A DNA stretch of 64,000 nt from Candidatus Poribacteria bacterium (GTDB taxonomy: Bacteria; Poribacteria; WGA-4E; WGA-3G): contig JAJECK010000127.1 in the NCBI GenBank assembly GCA_022822085.1, forward strand, positions 24,022 through 88,021. The letters are read 5' to 3'. Shown here piece after piece: positions 18,412-27,663 of this stretch. The position numbers and the translations under genes are program-made. Numbering within the stretch: position 1 is the first letter of the stretch; every line of letters starts with the position of its first letter. The notes under the pieces were generated by a model, which did not search any database, had not been told where the DNA came from, and saw only the letters and a program-made list of their open reading frames with translations.

Positions 18412-18800
18412 GAAAAATGAGAACATACCGTGAGTATCTTATTGAAATATTTACTGACCGTGAAGAGGCAATTGCACACCTTGAAGTAGCATTGGAGGAC
18501 TACCAAATCTACAGAAATAGCGATGTAGTTCTATTCTTACTACAGACCGTCGTAGAAGCACAAGGTGGTGTTTCTGAACTTGCAAAGCAGGCAGATATGG
18601 ATCCACAATTGCTTTCGAAAATACTATCCAATGAAGATACGCCTCTGATTGACGTTGTTGGAATTGTTCTTAAAGCGCTTGGATATCAACTTTCTATCAA
18701 ACCGATAGAACCTGAAAACTCAACTAACGAAACCTATTCTGATACCTTAGAGATAGCAAACACATCAGCACAAGTAGCTGAAAATCCTACTACGACATAA
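18408..18800 (+). CDS. HigA-like antitoxin with HTH
   Basis: A 130-residue partner of the preceding toxin. It begins with an AAGGAGG ribosome site overlapping the toxin gene. Residues about 40-95 (FLLQTVVEAQGGVSELAKQADMDPQLLSKILSNEDTPLIDVVGIVLKALG) fit the XRE-type helix-turn-helix seen in 'addiction module antidote' proteins, which bind the toxin and repress the operon. The C-terminal 30 residues are polar and probably disordered. Confidence 0.87.
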   Translation: MRKMRTYREYLIEIFTDREEAIAHLEVALEDYQIYRNSDVVLFLLQTVVEAQGGVSELAKQADMDPQLLSKILSNEDTPLIDVVGIVLKALGYQLSIKPIEPENSTNETYSDTLEIANTSAQVAENPTTT

Positions 18801-18857
18801 TAAGCGATTAAGTAAGAATACCCGTTCATCAATGCTACGAGCATCTGTAAAGTGCTT

Positions 18858-19514
18858 ATGAAATTTGGCAAAACACAGTCCGTTATTTTAATTGTGATGG
18901 TATCAGTTGCAGTTTTTATATCAGTTCTGGATGTGCTTTCAACCGATCGCTCACTTGTCCGTCAGTGGCACTACGAAACCTTGGCAGTCAATTTTTATGA
19001 CATGCTGACTGAAACAGAACGACAACGGCTTAGCGATATGTGGGATAGAGGTGTGCTGATCGAAAGGTAACTCCCGGAAATTGTGGATCGTTTTATGCGC
19101 GCACCGAATCGTGAGAACGCGTTGGAACAATCGTTTAAGACAGGGTTTAGTGCGAATGTTGGTCGTGAATGGGGGGACATCAAAGAAGTGTTTCTGGATC
19201 CGGATATTGGCATAGAACCTTTTAAAGCACTTTACAAGGAACATAGCTCGGTAGAAAGCATCTCTCATATTGCGTGGCATTGCTTGACAAGTCCTGTCCG
19301 AGCGTGGGAACGGATACTGAGTGGAAAAGGATTGGGTGAACGTCCATTAGAGGCGTTAATATGGTTTATTATCGGTGTTCTGATTATTGGAAAAGTCGCA
19401 GTACGGTTGGCACACGTTATCGGACATCTTATTGTGCCAATTCCCAAAAATGTATGGAATTTCACACTGGATAGAGTTCGGGAATTAGGAAAGGCTGTCC
19501 GAGGTGAAGAGTGA
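18858..19514 (+). pseudogene. Membrane protein gene interrupted by an in-frame TAA
   Basis: One continuous frame runs from ATG 18858 to 19514, broken only by a TAA at 19068-19070 (reads GVLIER-stop-LPEIVDRF). The protein would have about 218 residues. It has an N-terminal membrane helix (SVILIVMVSVAVFISVLDV), a soluble middle (MWDRGVLIER ... WGDIKEVFLDPDIG) and a second helix (PLEALIWFIIGVLIIGKVAV). I do not recognise the family. A GTG at 19083 could restart translation of the second part. The clean continuity across the stop points to a single nonsense change, a sequencing error, or readthrough. Confidence 0.72.
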
Positions 19515-19578
19515 AAACGCTGAAGATTCTGACAAGACAATTCAGACAAAGGGACAAACGACATAAAAGGAAACTCTC

Positions 19579-20298
19579 ATGACATCAAACAAAACACAAC
19601 ATTCTATAGTGAATATGAGTCCAACACAATTCCGCAATTGGCTCCATCAGATTATGAATAGTTCCTTGTTTACTGACCAAAACAAGCTTACCAATTTACT
19701 TACACAGGACGCTGACAGAGAAACCGTCGCAGAAGGATTTAGAGAATTCTATGAGTCCTATTCTTACGATTTAGCGTACGAATTAGATGAGCAAGAGGAG
19801 TATGTGCTAAAAGTGTTGGACAAGAGTAAAGAGTTAATCCATCTAAAGCAACGAGTTTCAGTTGTTAAAAAACAACGGAAGACATCACACAACGGACGGA
19901 TAGTGAGGAGACTTGGGGGAAAACCTGATAATGGACAATACCTGCAAAAGATAACAGATTTGTCTGACAACGAATTCAAAGCACTAATGGAGATACTCCT
20001 AAGTTCGAAACTATTTGCCGCGCGGGAACGAGTCGTTAAGTTGATGAAAGAACACGAAACACCTGTAAATCACGGACAGTTGCAATCTGTTTTTTATGAA
20101 TTTTTCGTTTGTCACTTGGAATTGGAGCAAGTTCTGGAAGATTTTGAGTACGATCCCGACGAAGAATTGCAAATACATCCAAAAGTCGCTGAACAATTAG
20201 ATAGTAGTATTGCTGACTACGAATCCGGAAAAGATAAAGGAAGGTCACTTGAGGAGGTAGCAAAGGAATTCAGAATTGATTTGAAATGTACACATTAA
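19579..20298 (+). CDS. Unknown protein with duplicated domain, likely antitoxin of a RelE pair
   Basis: A 239-residue hydrophilic protein behind AAAGGA. It contains two similar segments of about 60 residues. The first begins MSPTQFRNWLHQIMNSSLFTDQ and the second begins LSDNEFKALMEILLSSKLFAAR; both continue to a GFREFYESY/SVFYEFFVC helix and an acidic end. The last 30 residues (IADYESGKDKGRSLEEVAKEFRIDL) look like the C-terminal toxin-binding tail of type II antitoxins. Its end overlaps the RelE-like toxin gene by 13 bases. It is much larger than usual antitoxins (60-100 residues), and the duplicated part has no recognised family. Confidence 0.65.
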   Translation: MTSNKTQHSIVNMSPTQFRNWLHQIMNSSLFTDQNKLTNLLTQDADRETVAEGFREFYESYSYDLAYELDEQEEYVLKVLDKSKELIHLKQRVSVVKKQRKTSHNGRIVRRLGGKPDNGQYLQKITDLSDNEFKALMEILLSSKLFAARERVVKLMKEHETPVNHGQLQSVFYEFFVCHLELEQVLEDFEYDPDEELQIHPKVAEQLDSSIADYESGKDKGRSLEEVAKEFRIDLKCTH

Positions 20299-20543
20299 TT
20301 TTATTAACGCGCGCTGAATCTGATTTGCTGCGATTGAGTGCACCAATCCAAACACGCATCCTCAACAAACTCCAACAATTACGTCTAATTTGTGACGACT
20401 ATCCACATAAAGCACTAAAAGGTGAACATAGAGGGAAATTCAGCTTGAAAGTCGCTAAGGACTATCGAATCCTCTATACTATTGATAGACGTAACCGAGA
20501 AATTGTTGTGCATAGAGTTGGACATCGTAGCCGCATCTATTAA
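20286..20543 (+). CDS. RelE/ParE-type toxin
   Basis: An 85-residue protein of the expected size, reading MYTLILLTRAESDLLRLS ... ILNKLQQL ... LKGEHRGKFSLKVAKDYRILYTID ... REIVVHRVGHRSRIY. The K-x-K/R-DYR-I-Y core and the terminal GHRxxIY are typical of RelE/ParE toxins. Related proteins either cleave ribosome-bound mRNA or poison gyrase, and the sequence does not decide between them. It starts inside the preceding gene, so the two are translationally coupled. Confidence 0.87.
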   Translation: MYTLILLTRAESDLLRLSAPIQTRILNKLQQLRLICDDYPHKALKGEHRGKFSLKVAKDYRILYTIDRRNREIVVHRVGHRSRIY

Positions 20544-20705
20544 CACTACTGCCAAAATCACCAAACGCTATAAACACATTCGCTGCTACTCTTTAAGCTA
20601 CAACCAAGTCCAGATGCGGAACTTATCTTGAAATATCATCTCATTTAGGATATAATATTAATGAACTGCTGTGACTGAAGTGTAATAAATCTACTTGAGG
20701 ACATT

Positions 20706-22190
20706 ATGACGAGGTGGAAACGTAGTATTACATCTACTTATCCGACTGGTCGGTTAATGCTGATATATTTCGGTGTCGGTGTATGTATTTTGGCACTCGT
20801 TTTCGCATATTATACGAGACAAATTTCTCAACTAAACACCGATATTGAAGCACAAATTGAAATCTTCGTAACTCTCGCAGCCGAGTTGCCAAGTATTGAA
20901 GACCGAGCACTACAGCAAAGACTACTCACTGTCATGAGACAGGAACTTTATGCTGAAAATAGGTCGAGAAAGTTTTCTTTTATTATCACTGACGCAGATG
21001 GAAAGGAGGTAATTTCTCAAGGGATTAACACAGAAATAGACGAAAAAGTCAACGGAAGTGACACCGTTTCGTTAACAATAGATGAAAAACAACTGCTAAA
21101 TACAACATTGGAAAGGATGAAAAGCAAAAATCAGCGGCGAAAAATACCTTTCCTAAAAGAAGATCGGCTGATAACTGGGTATTTTTACCACGGAGATGTA
21201 GCCCCAAGTGAGATGGAACAGCTTCCTTTTGCTATAACTGATACTGATAAGACCCCTCAGAAATGGCAGATGTGGAACGACTTTATCACTGCTGAAAATG
21301 CAACACCAGAGCAAAAAGAGCGCGCACAGATCTTTGTTCAAAATACACCCACATTTAAACGGATTGAAACTACACCTGATTGGCAACAAGGATATTTCTA
21401 TTACGAAATAAAATCGTTCTATGGATTATTAATTACACCTATTGTGTTATCTACCGTTTTGTCACTCTTTGCATTCGGTTCTATTCTCGTCTATCGACGG
21501 ATAAAATCCTATGAACATGCAGCAATCTGGGGCGGGTTAGCAAAAGAAACAGCACATCAACTCGGAACACCTATCTCTGCACTACTTGCATGGTCTGAAA
21601 TGTTAGATGAACGCAGCAAAGAAACCGGAGATCAAGAACTCATTGAACTTTCAACAAACATGCAGAGCGACCTTGAGCGGTTACAGAAAACTACTACACG
21701 ATTCGGAATGATCGGTACAGAACCGACAAAAACTACGGTTGACCTTCAGGAGGTACTTGCCGACGTACTAACATATTTTGAGAAACGACTGCCACAAGTC
21801 AGTCGCAATATAGATATAAATATAAAACAACATGATGTACCCGTAATTTCTGCAAATGCACTTTTGCTACAGTGGGTTTTCGAAAACTTAATCCGGAATT
21901 CGCTGGATGCAATACAGAAAAAAGCAGGACACATCGAAATTGAACCACTTTATGATGAACGACAGAAACAGGTTATCATACGATATGCTGACAACGGTAG
22001 CGGAATACCGAGCGAAAATCAAAGGTTTATTTTTGAACCCGGCATGACTACAAAAACACACGGTTGGGGGCTTGGGTTGACTATAGTTCAAAGAATAATC
22101 AGGGAATATCATCACGGAAGCATACGATTAGTCGAAAGTAAACCAGGTAGAACAACTTTCGAAATACGATTGCCAACCAGTCTTTCATAG
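20706..22190 (+). CDS. Membrane sensor histidine kinase, PorY-like
   Basis: A 494-residue kinase: a membrane helix at about 18-35, an extracytoplasmic sensor region (about 40-230), a second helix (about 240-262), then the catalytic core. The H-box is AKETAHQLGTPISALL with phosphoacceptor H284. The N-box is ENLIRNSLDAIQK, G1 is YADNGSGIP and G2 is THGWGLGLTIV. GAGGA (20696-20700) precedes ATG 20706. It lies 19 bases before the PorX gene, so it is the natural cognate kinase. In Bacteroidota the kinase PorY controls type IX secretion genes through PorX; the name PorY here is by context only. Confidence 0.85.
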   Translation: MTRWKRSITSTYPTGRLMLIYFGVGVCILALVFAYYTRQISQLNTDIEAQIEIFVTLAAELPSIEDRALQQRLLTVMRQELYAENRSRKFSFIITDADGKEVISQGINTEIDEKVNGSDTVSLTIDEKQLLNTTLERMKSKNQRRKIPFLKEDRLITGYFYHGDVAPSEMEQLPFAITDTDKTPQKWQMWNDFITAENATPEQKERAQIFVQNTPTFKRIETTPDWQQGYFYYEIKSFYGLLITPIVLSTVLSLFAFGSILVYRRIKSYEHAAIWGGLAKETAHQLGTPISALLAWSEMLDERSKETGDQELIELSTNMQSDLERLQKTTTRFGMIGTEPTKTTVDLQEVLADVLTYFEKRLPQVSRNIDINIKQHDVPVISANALLLQWVFENLIRNSLDAIQKKAGHIEIEPLYDERQKQVIIRYADNGSGIPSENQRFIFEPGMTTKTHGWGLGLTIVQRIIREYHHGSIRLVESKPGRTTFEIRLPTSLS

Positions 22191-22209
22191 CGACTTCTGA
22201 GGAACATAT

Positions 22210-23784
22210 ATGCAACAAAAATTACATAAAATCCTATGGATAGATGATGAAATTGAGGCACTGCTGCCACATAGGCAATCCCTTGAAACTCGCGGCTACG
22301 ATGTCACGCCCGCTACAAACGGTGAAGATGGAATTGAACTGTTAAAACAAAATGATAACCAATACGATGCTATACTGCTTGACCAGGTTATGCCCGGCAA
22401 GGACGGCATGGAAACCTTAGATATTATACGAACTATTAACGCACAAGTACCCGTCATTCTGGTGACACAGTCAAGTGACGACAAATTTGTTGATGTCGCT
22501 CTTGGAAAACAGGTGACGGATTTTTTAGTTAAACCTATTGGTGTCGCACAGATCGCTTCTACACTCAAACGGGTACTTGACCAAAAACATATTGTGGAAA
22601 CACAAATACCTGGACGATACACTAACGACTTTAACTCGATTAGCACCTTAAAGGCATCACAACCAAGTTGGCAAGATTGGATTGATATTTACGTCAAATT
22701 ATTAGAATGGGACCTACTATCCGATCAATTGGCTAAACAAGGTTTAGAAGAAACGCACATAGAACAGAAAAAGGAGTGTAATGCTGAATTCTCCGATTTT
22801 GTACAAGATAATTATCCCGAATGGGTGAACGGTAGTCAAGACAGACCGCCACTGTCTGTTGATGTTTTAGACCAATATGTGGTGCCATTACTTAAAAATA
22901 ATGTCCCAACCTACTTTATTGTCGTTGACTGCTTTAGACTTGACCACTGGATGGCTATAGAGCCTCTCTTATATCCTTATTTTTCAATTGATCTAAAGTA
23001 TAGTTTTTCCATTTTGCCAAGTGCAACAATGTACTCGCGGAACGCACTATTCAGCGGGATGTTCCCCGCAGAATTGGCTAAAAATTATCCGCAATATTGG
23101 CAGGAAAAATCTGATGGAGGCACAAGCACGAACCAGTTCGAACGACAAATGCTTGAAGAATTTTTAAAAAAGAATGGAATCAGGATTAAGCCTGGTGTCC
23201 AATATTTCAAGATTTTCGACCTACGCGGAGGAGTTGAATACAAAAAACGTGTCGCCGCAGCCACACGAGTCGGGTTATCCGCATTAGTTGTCAACTTTAT
23301 TGACATACTAACACATCAACGTTCACAATCAGAAGTATTGCAACAACTTGCACCAGATGAACCCGCGTTCCGAGCTTTAGCGCGCTCATGGTTTGCACAT
23401 TCATCGCTCTTTGATATACTAAGACTGATTGCTGAACAAGGGGCACACGTTGTCCTCACAACCGACCACGGTTCAGAATTTTGCAACCGAGCAACACGCG
23501 CTTATGGCAATAGAGACACAAGCACAAGCCTCCGATTTAAAATTGGGAATAACCTCGCTTGCGATGAAAATCAAGCGGTATATATACCTAATCCACTGGA
23601 ATATCAACTACCAGCTGAAACAGCAAGCAAGGATTATATTCTCGCAAAAGACGATTATTATTTCGTCTATCCAAACGACTTTTACAAATACAAGCGGCAG
23701 TTTCAGGGTGGGTTCCAACATGGCGGTATTTCATTAGGAGAACTGATCACGCCTGTGGTAACACTCACTCCCAGGAACGGGTAA
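22210..23784 (+). CDS. porX: PorX-like response regulator with PglZ/alkaline-phosphatase-type domain
   Basis: A 524-residue two-part regulator. Residues 6-120 are a receiver domain with IDDE at 11-14, phosphoacceptor D58 (AILLDQVMPG), T86 and K108 (FLVKPIG). After a linker, residues about 215-520 form a PglZ-type domain of the alkaline phosphatase superfamily. Its metal-site candidates are D in IVVDCFRLDHW, T273 in PSATMYSRNALFSG, and D/H in TTDHGSEF. This architecture defines PorX, which in Bacteroidota regulates type IX secretion and has been reported as a metal-dependent nucleotide phosphodiesterase acting on cyclic oligonucleotides. A GAGGAA site lies 5 bases before the ATG. It is co-transcribed with the kinase at 20706. 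Confidence 0.9.
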   Translation: MQQKLHKILWIDDEIEALLPHRQSLETRGYDVTPATNGEDGIELLKQNDNQYDAILLDQVMPGKDGMETLDIIRTINAQVPVILVTQSSDDKFVDVALGKQVTDFLVKPIGVAQIASTLKRVLDQKHIVETQIPGRYTNDFNSISTLKASQPSWQDWIDIYVKLLEWDLLSDQLAKQGLEETHIEQKKECNAEFSDFVQDNYPEWVNGSQDRPPLSVDVLDQYVVPLLKNNVPTYFIVVDCFRLDHWMAIEPLLYPYFSIDLKYSFSILPSATMYSRNALFSGMFPAELAKNYPQYWQEKSDGGTSTNQFERQMLEEFLKKNGIRIKPGVQYFKIFDLRGGVEYKKRVAAATRVGLSALVVNFIDILTHQRSQSEVLQQLAPDEPAFRALARSWFAHSSLFDILRLIAEQGAHVVLTTDHGSEFCNRATRAYGNRDTSTSLRFKIGNNLACDENQAVYIPNPLEYQLPAETASKDYILAKDDYYFVYPNDFYKYKRQFQGGFQHGGISLGELITPVVTLTPRNG

Positions 23785-24170
23785 TTTGTCTGAATCATCC
23801 GTTCAAAAACTGTATTATGGTAGATTTTAGAATTATTTGAACTATATTAAGCTATAGAGAGGACTCCAATCCTAAATATCAATACATTTGATCTCGATGA
23901 GAAAATCATTTCTATAGAATAAAGACTATTTAATTTTAGAATTCACCATAACTATTAGGAATTTAATGATTATGGTAATTAATGTTACATCCTTTCAAAG
24001 TAACCTGCAACGATCCGATCATCAAGGTTCAGTCCGATTTCCTTCCATCATCTCACAGAAATTGAACCATCGGAATTTATCATACATAAAGCTGCCGCTT
24101 TTTGAAATGACAGAATTCATTAACCGAGATGTCTTTCCTGTGAAAGGCATGATAGGAGGAAACGTTAATA
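23785..24170. other. Spacer before RNase E/G, nothing recognised
   Basis: About 386 AT-rich bases. A possible 76-codon frame (23966-24196) overlaps the next gene, shows no recognised motif and has no good ribosome site, so I do not call it. AGGAGG before ATG 24171 is the only clear signal. Confidence 0.5.
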
Positions 24171-25718
24171 ATGGAAAAGGAGATACTTATTTCTGATGAT
24201 GAGTACGAAACACGTTGTGCTGTACTTGAGAAAGGAGTACTAAACGAAATTCAAATTGAACGGAAAGCGACAAAACCTGTTTTAGGGAACCTATACAAAG
24301 GACGCGTTGAAAACGTGCTACCAGGAATGCAAGTGGCTTTTGTTGATATCGGATTGGAACGACACGCTTTTCTACATATTTCTGACCTGAAATACAACAA
24401 CGCTGAAGATGGAAATGGGGATGAAGGATTACCTACTATTGATTTGCAGGCGACACCAGCAAACAAAACACGCGGCGGAAGAGGATTCCCATATCTCATT
24501 ACCGATCTCATCTCAAAAAATCAGGAACTTCTCGTGCAAGTCGGTAAAGAACCCATCGGCAGTAAAGGGGCAAGAGTCACCAGCAATATAACTCTTCCAG
24601 GAAGATACGTCGTTTATCTACCAAACTCTTCTACAATTGGAGTTTCAAGAAGAATTGAAACCGAAAGTGAACGTGAACGATTACGGGACTTAGCACAAAC
24701 CTTAAAAGCAGATGTTGAGGGCGGATTCATCATCCGTACTGCCGCTGAAGGCTTAAGCGAAGAGGAATTTACAGCTGAAATACGATACCTAATCAATCAG
24801 TGGAAACAGGCATTAAAACGCTCAAAACATAAAACCGCCCCCAGTTTAATCGGTAGAGATCTGAGTTTCATAAACCGAATTGTCCGAGATAAATTTACTA
24901 AAGATGTTAAACACCTTCTCATTGATTCGCCATCGGGGCATAAGGAAATGATTGATTATGTTACATCAGTAATGCCGAGTTTGAAAGAGCGGATTTCACT
25001 TTATGATGAAGACACTCCGCTCTTTAGTGCTTACGGTGTCGATCAAGAATTGCAAAAAGCACTCAGTGAAAAAATATGGCTACAGTGTGGTGGACACATC
25101 ATTATACAACAGACTGAAGCAATGGTTTCCATTGATGTCAATACAGGACGATTCGTCGGACAATCAGACCCAGATAACACTATTCTCAGCGCGAACCTTG
25201 AAGCTGTTGATGAAGTCGTACGACAGATACAATTGCGAGATTTAGGAGGAATTATCGTTGTTGACTTCATTGATATGGACGAACCCGCACATCGTAGGCA
25301 GGTATTCAAATTGCTGCAAGAGGCACTAAGAAAGGACAAAGCACGCACCAATATCTTACATTTTTCTGATTTAGGGTTGGTCGAGATGACACGTCAACGC
25401 ACGCGTCCAAGTCTCGCTACCTTGCTAACAGAACAGTGTCCTTATTGCGAAGGGCATGGCACAATTCTATCAATTGAAACCGTTGTTATAAGCCTATTCC
25501 GAGCAATAAAAAGAGCACATCGCCAAACCCGACAATCTAAAATCCGAATCATCGCAAATGATCATATCGTTTCGCATCTCAACGCGCAGATGTCCGCAAA
25601 ATTTCGAGAACTGAAGAAATCGTTGAAGTTGGATTTGCTCCTTGAACCTGACGCAGACCTGCATCTTGAAGATTATCGCATCTTCGCTGCAAACGGTGAA
25701 GAACTCTTTTTGGATTAA
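24171..25718 (+). CDS. rng: Ribonuclease E/G
   Basis: A 515-residue endoribonuclease of the RNase E/G family, which acts in mRNA decay and in rRNA processing. Residues 35-125 contain an S1 RNA-binding domain (NLYKGRVENVLPGMQVAFVDIGLERHAFLHISDL). The DNase-I-like catalytic part carries the paired Mg-binding aspartates D322 (SIDVNTGRFVG) and D365 (IVVDFIDM). The Zn-link CPYC at 423-426 is present. It lacks the long C-terminal scaffold of RNase E, so RNase G is the better name. AGGAGG lies just upstream of ATG 24171. It stands apart from the PorX operon. Confidence 0.94.
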   Translation: MEKEILISDDEYETRCAVLEKGVLNEIQIERKATKPVLGNLYKGRVENVLPGMQVAFVDIGLERHAFLHISDLKYNNAEDGNGDEGLPTIDLQATPANKTRGGRGFPYLITDLISKNQELLVQVGKEPIGSKGARVTSNITLPGRYVVYLPNSSTIGVSRRIETESERERLRDLAQTLKADVEGGFIIRTAAEGLSEEEFTAEIRYLINQWKQALKRSKHKTAPSLIGRDLSFINRIVRDKFTKDVKHLLIDSPSGHKEMIDYVTSVMPSLKERISLYDEDTPLFSAYGVDQELQKALSEKIWLQCGGHIIIQQTEAMVSIDVNTGRFVGQSDPDNTILSANLEAVDEVVRQIQLRDLGGIIVVDFIDMDEPAHRRQVFKLLQEALRKDKARTNILHFSDLGLVEMTRQRTRPSLATLLTEQCPYCEGHGTILSIETVVISLFRAIKRAHRQTRQSKIRIIANDHIVSHLNAQMSAKFRELKKSLKLDLLLEPDADLHLEDYRIFAANGEELFLD

Positions 25719-25874
25719 TCCTTCACATACACTTGCCCAATAATGTACAGGTAAGATATGAAAATGCACATAATTGGGCAAGTTCTCATCAGATAGTTCA
25801 TAATTTCCTGCATAAATTGGCATATAACTTGCTTAATGCATTGCAAAACAAAGAACAGATTAGGAGGCAGTCTG

Positions 25875-26330
25875 ATGCCTAAATTCAACCTTCTCTTTAC
25901 TTTATTTCTTATCATTGTTCTTGTTATCACAGGCAATGTCTATTCACATCAGTACGCTCCTCGACCTAAACCGACGTTCCCATATACGAAATTTTCACAA
26001 AAACCTAAGGTTGTTCGAAGAGTTAAGATACAGGTACCAAAAGTGCACGATGTTGAGATGGATAAAATCACACCAAGTCTAACGACAATTCCGGAAACAC
26101 AAGACCATAATTTACGTGAATTTGACATATTACCTGTCCTAAATCTGAACTTCTTACAAGTTCCCAAAGCAATTATCTGTTGTACTATTGGGCATGTCTG
26201 TATTGGCGAAGTTCCAGGACCATCATTATTATCGCCGATAATTGGTCCCATTGCAGATCCGTTTAATGGTGACTTCAGCGAAACAATGAGTTTAGAAGAG
26301 TTCTTCTTATGGCTGAGGCGTAATAGATAG
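25875..26330 (+). CDS. Small secreted protein, unknown
   Basis: A protein of 151 residues from ATG 25875, chosen because AGGAGGCAG lies 5 bases upstream; an in-frame start at 25836 would place extra residues before the signal peptide. It has a clear signal sequence (KFNLLFTLFLIIVLVITGNVYS) and then a Pro-rich mature part (YAPRPKPTFPYTKF). A later stretch reads AIICCTIGHVCIGEVPGP, with three cysteines that might bind metal or form a disulfide. I recognise no family. It precedes the rplU promoter region. Confidence 0.6.
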   Translation: MPKFNLLFTLFLIIVLVITGNVYSHQYAPRPKPTFPYTKFSQKPKVVRRVKIQVPKVHDVEMDKITPSLTTIPETQDHNLREFDILPVLNLNFLQVPKAIICCTIGHVCIGEVPGPSLLSPIIGPIADPFNGDFSETMSLEEFFLWLRRNR

Positions 26331-26678
26331 GAAGACGATTAGGAACCTTGACACAATCCCGAACAGAAAAACAAACTGATTTGTAAATAACAGCATAAGC
26401 GTTTGTAGTCGTGCAATCCATTGATGCTCTTTTTAGGCTTACAAAGCCCACTAACAAGAAAATCACACGGTTAATGCACAAATATTTAAACACTCCATGT
26501 TTCAAAAAAACTTGACTTACCACCAAAAATGTGGTATTATGTATATTGTCCGAATTATAAATATGGGCGGGTAGGTGCGTCCAATGCTCATACACATTAC
26601 AGCCTAAGCAAAAAATAGAAAATAGAACATTCCACAGACATTCTTCGGAATTTCTACACCTAAAAGGAGTGAAAACAA
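26331..26678 (+). promoter_or_regulatory. rplU leader region with sigma-70-type promoter
   Basis: TTGACT (26512-26517) and TATTAT (26535-26540) are 17 bases apart, a near-consensus housekeeping promoter. It implies a leader of about 130 bases before rplU. Such leaders often hold L21-type autoregulatory structures, but I did not establish one. AAAGGAG lies before ATG 26679. A degenerate GTTTGTAGTCGTGCAAT repeat is at 26401. Confidence 0.75.
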
Positions 26679-27041
26679 ATGTATGCAGTATTTGCAAGCG
26701 GTGGGAGACAGCATCGTGTTGAGGTGGGAAACCTCATAGATATAGAAAAGTTGGACAATGCTGTTGGTGAAACAGTCACATTTCCTTCCGTTTTAGCGAT
26801 TGCCGGTGAAGACGGTCAGTTGCAAGCAGGAACCCCTTACCTTGAAAACGTCTCGGTTACAGGTGAAGTCGTTGAACAGGGACGTGCAAAGAAAATCGTC
26901 GTTTTTAAATCCAAACGACGTAAAGGCTACAAACGAAAAATGGGGCACCGACAATCATATACACGTATCAAAATTACCGCAATTGGTGGTGAGGAAATTA
27001 CCGCAAATGACGGAGAGGAGGTGGAATCCAATGGCACATAA
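26679..27041 (+). CDS. rplU: 50S ribosomal protein L21
   Basis: A component of the large ribosomal subunit that binds 23S rRNA near domain II. Its 120 residues begin [18 protein letters not shown], with the classic L21 pattern. The C-terminal part has the basic [22 protein letters not shown] signature. A short acidic tail ([14 protein letters not shown]) follows. It overlaps the start of rpmA by 11 bases, so translation is coupled. Confidence 0.98.
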   Translation: MYAVFASGGRQHRVEVGNLIDIEKLDNAVGETVTFPSVLAIAGEDGQLQAGTPYLENVSVTGEVVEQGRAKKIVVFKSKRRKGYKRKMGHRQSYTRIKITAIGGEEITANDGEEVESNGT

Positions 27042-27297
27042 GAAAGGTGGCGGAAGTACACGTAACGGTCGTGACAGTATTGGAAAACGACTCGGTGTCA
27101 AAAGGTTTTCTGGAAACTATGTTACCGCAGGGAGTATTCTCGTCCGACAGCGGGGAACGCACCTACATGCTGGTAATAATGTCGGAGTAGGCAAAGACTA
27201 TACCCTTTTCTCTAAAATTGATGGGTTTGTCTGGTTTGAACGAAAGGACAAATACCGTCGCAAGGTGAGTGTCTATGCAGAACGACCTGCATTCTAA
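27031..27297 (+). CDS. rpmA: 50S ribosomal protein L27
   Basis: An 88-residue large-subunit protein whose N terminus reaches toward the peptidyl-transferase centre. It begins [16 protein letters not shown], the standard L27 start, and contains [20 protein letters not shown] longer in-frame extension upstream to 26800 exists, but ATG 27031 with GGAGGTGG just before it is clearly the right start. There is no cleavable N-terminal extension of the Firmicutes type. It is transcribed with rplU and ends at a strong terminator. Confidence 0.98.
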   Translation: MAHKKGGGSTRNGRDSIGKRLGVKRFSGNYVTAGSILVRQRGTHLHAGNNVGVGKDYTLFSKIDGFVWFERKDKYRRKVSVYAERPAF

Positions 27298-27307
27298 AAG
27301 GTATCCT

Positions 27308-27339
27308 AAAAAAGCCTCACCACCGTGTGAGGCTTTTTT
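27308..27339 (+). terminator. Intrinsic terminator of rplU-rpmA
   Basis: AAAAAAGCCTCAC (27308-27320) pairs perfectly with GTGAGGCTTTTTT (27327-27339) around the loop CACCGT, ending in six T. It starts 11 bases after the rpmA stop codon. Confidence 0.95.
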
Positions 27340-27663
27340 GCTTATTGCACTATGCATTACAATTCTGTAGAGACATTTAGTGGGAGTGATGCTTATTGAA
27401 AGAAGATATGTTAATCCTATTGTTGGAGAGATTCCCAACTCCGATTTGTTAAATTATCAGATATCATAATCTTATGTAACTTCTCAATAATAACTTACCT
27501 TAATTAAAGAGTCTGTTCAAAGTCGCGCAATCCATGCGCCTCTTACATTTACCTAAAAACAGGAATTTTCTAATGCGTAATTATTCATTAGAATTAGTGT
27601 TGCAAATTAAATGGCACTGTTGAATTCTACTAGACATCTTAACAGAATACCGAGGAAGATAAA
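27340..27663. other. Spacer with a degenerate dispersed repeat
   Basis: About 320 bases without a gene. At about 27515-27552 lies GTTCAAAGTCGCGCAATCCATGCGCCTCTTAC (written here in parts: GTTCAAAGTC, then GCGCAATCCATGCGC), similar to the sequences at 26401 and 29812. It contains the palindrome GCGCA-ATCCA-TGCGC. Confidence 0.5.

Noticed and set aside
23966..24196. A possible 76-residue protein before RNase E/G
   Set aside because: It overlaps the start of the next gene in another frame and has no good ribosome site or motif.
26800..27297. A 165-codon frame that contains L27 with a long N-terminal extension
   Set aside because: The upstream part is the shifted frame of rplU; ATG 27031 with its GGAGGTGG site gives a standard L27.
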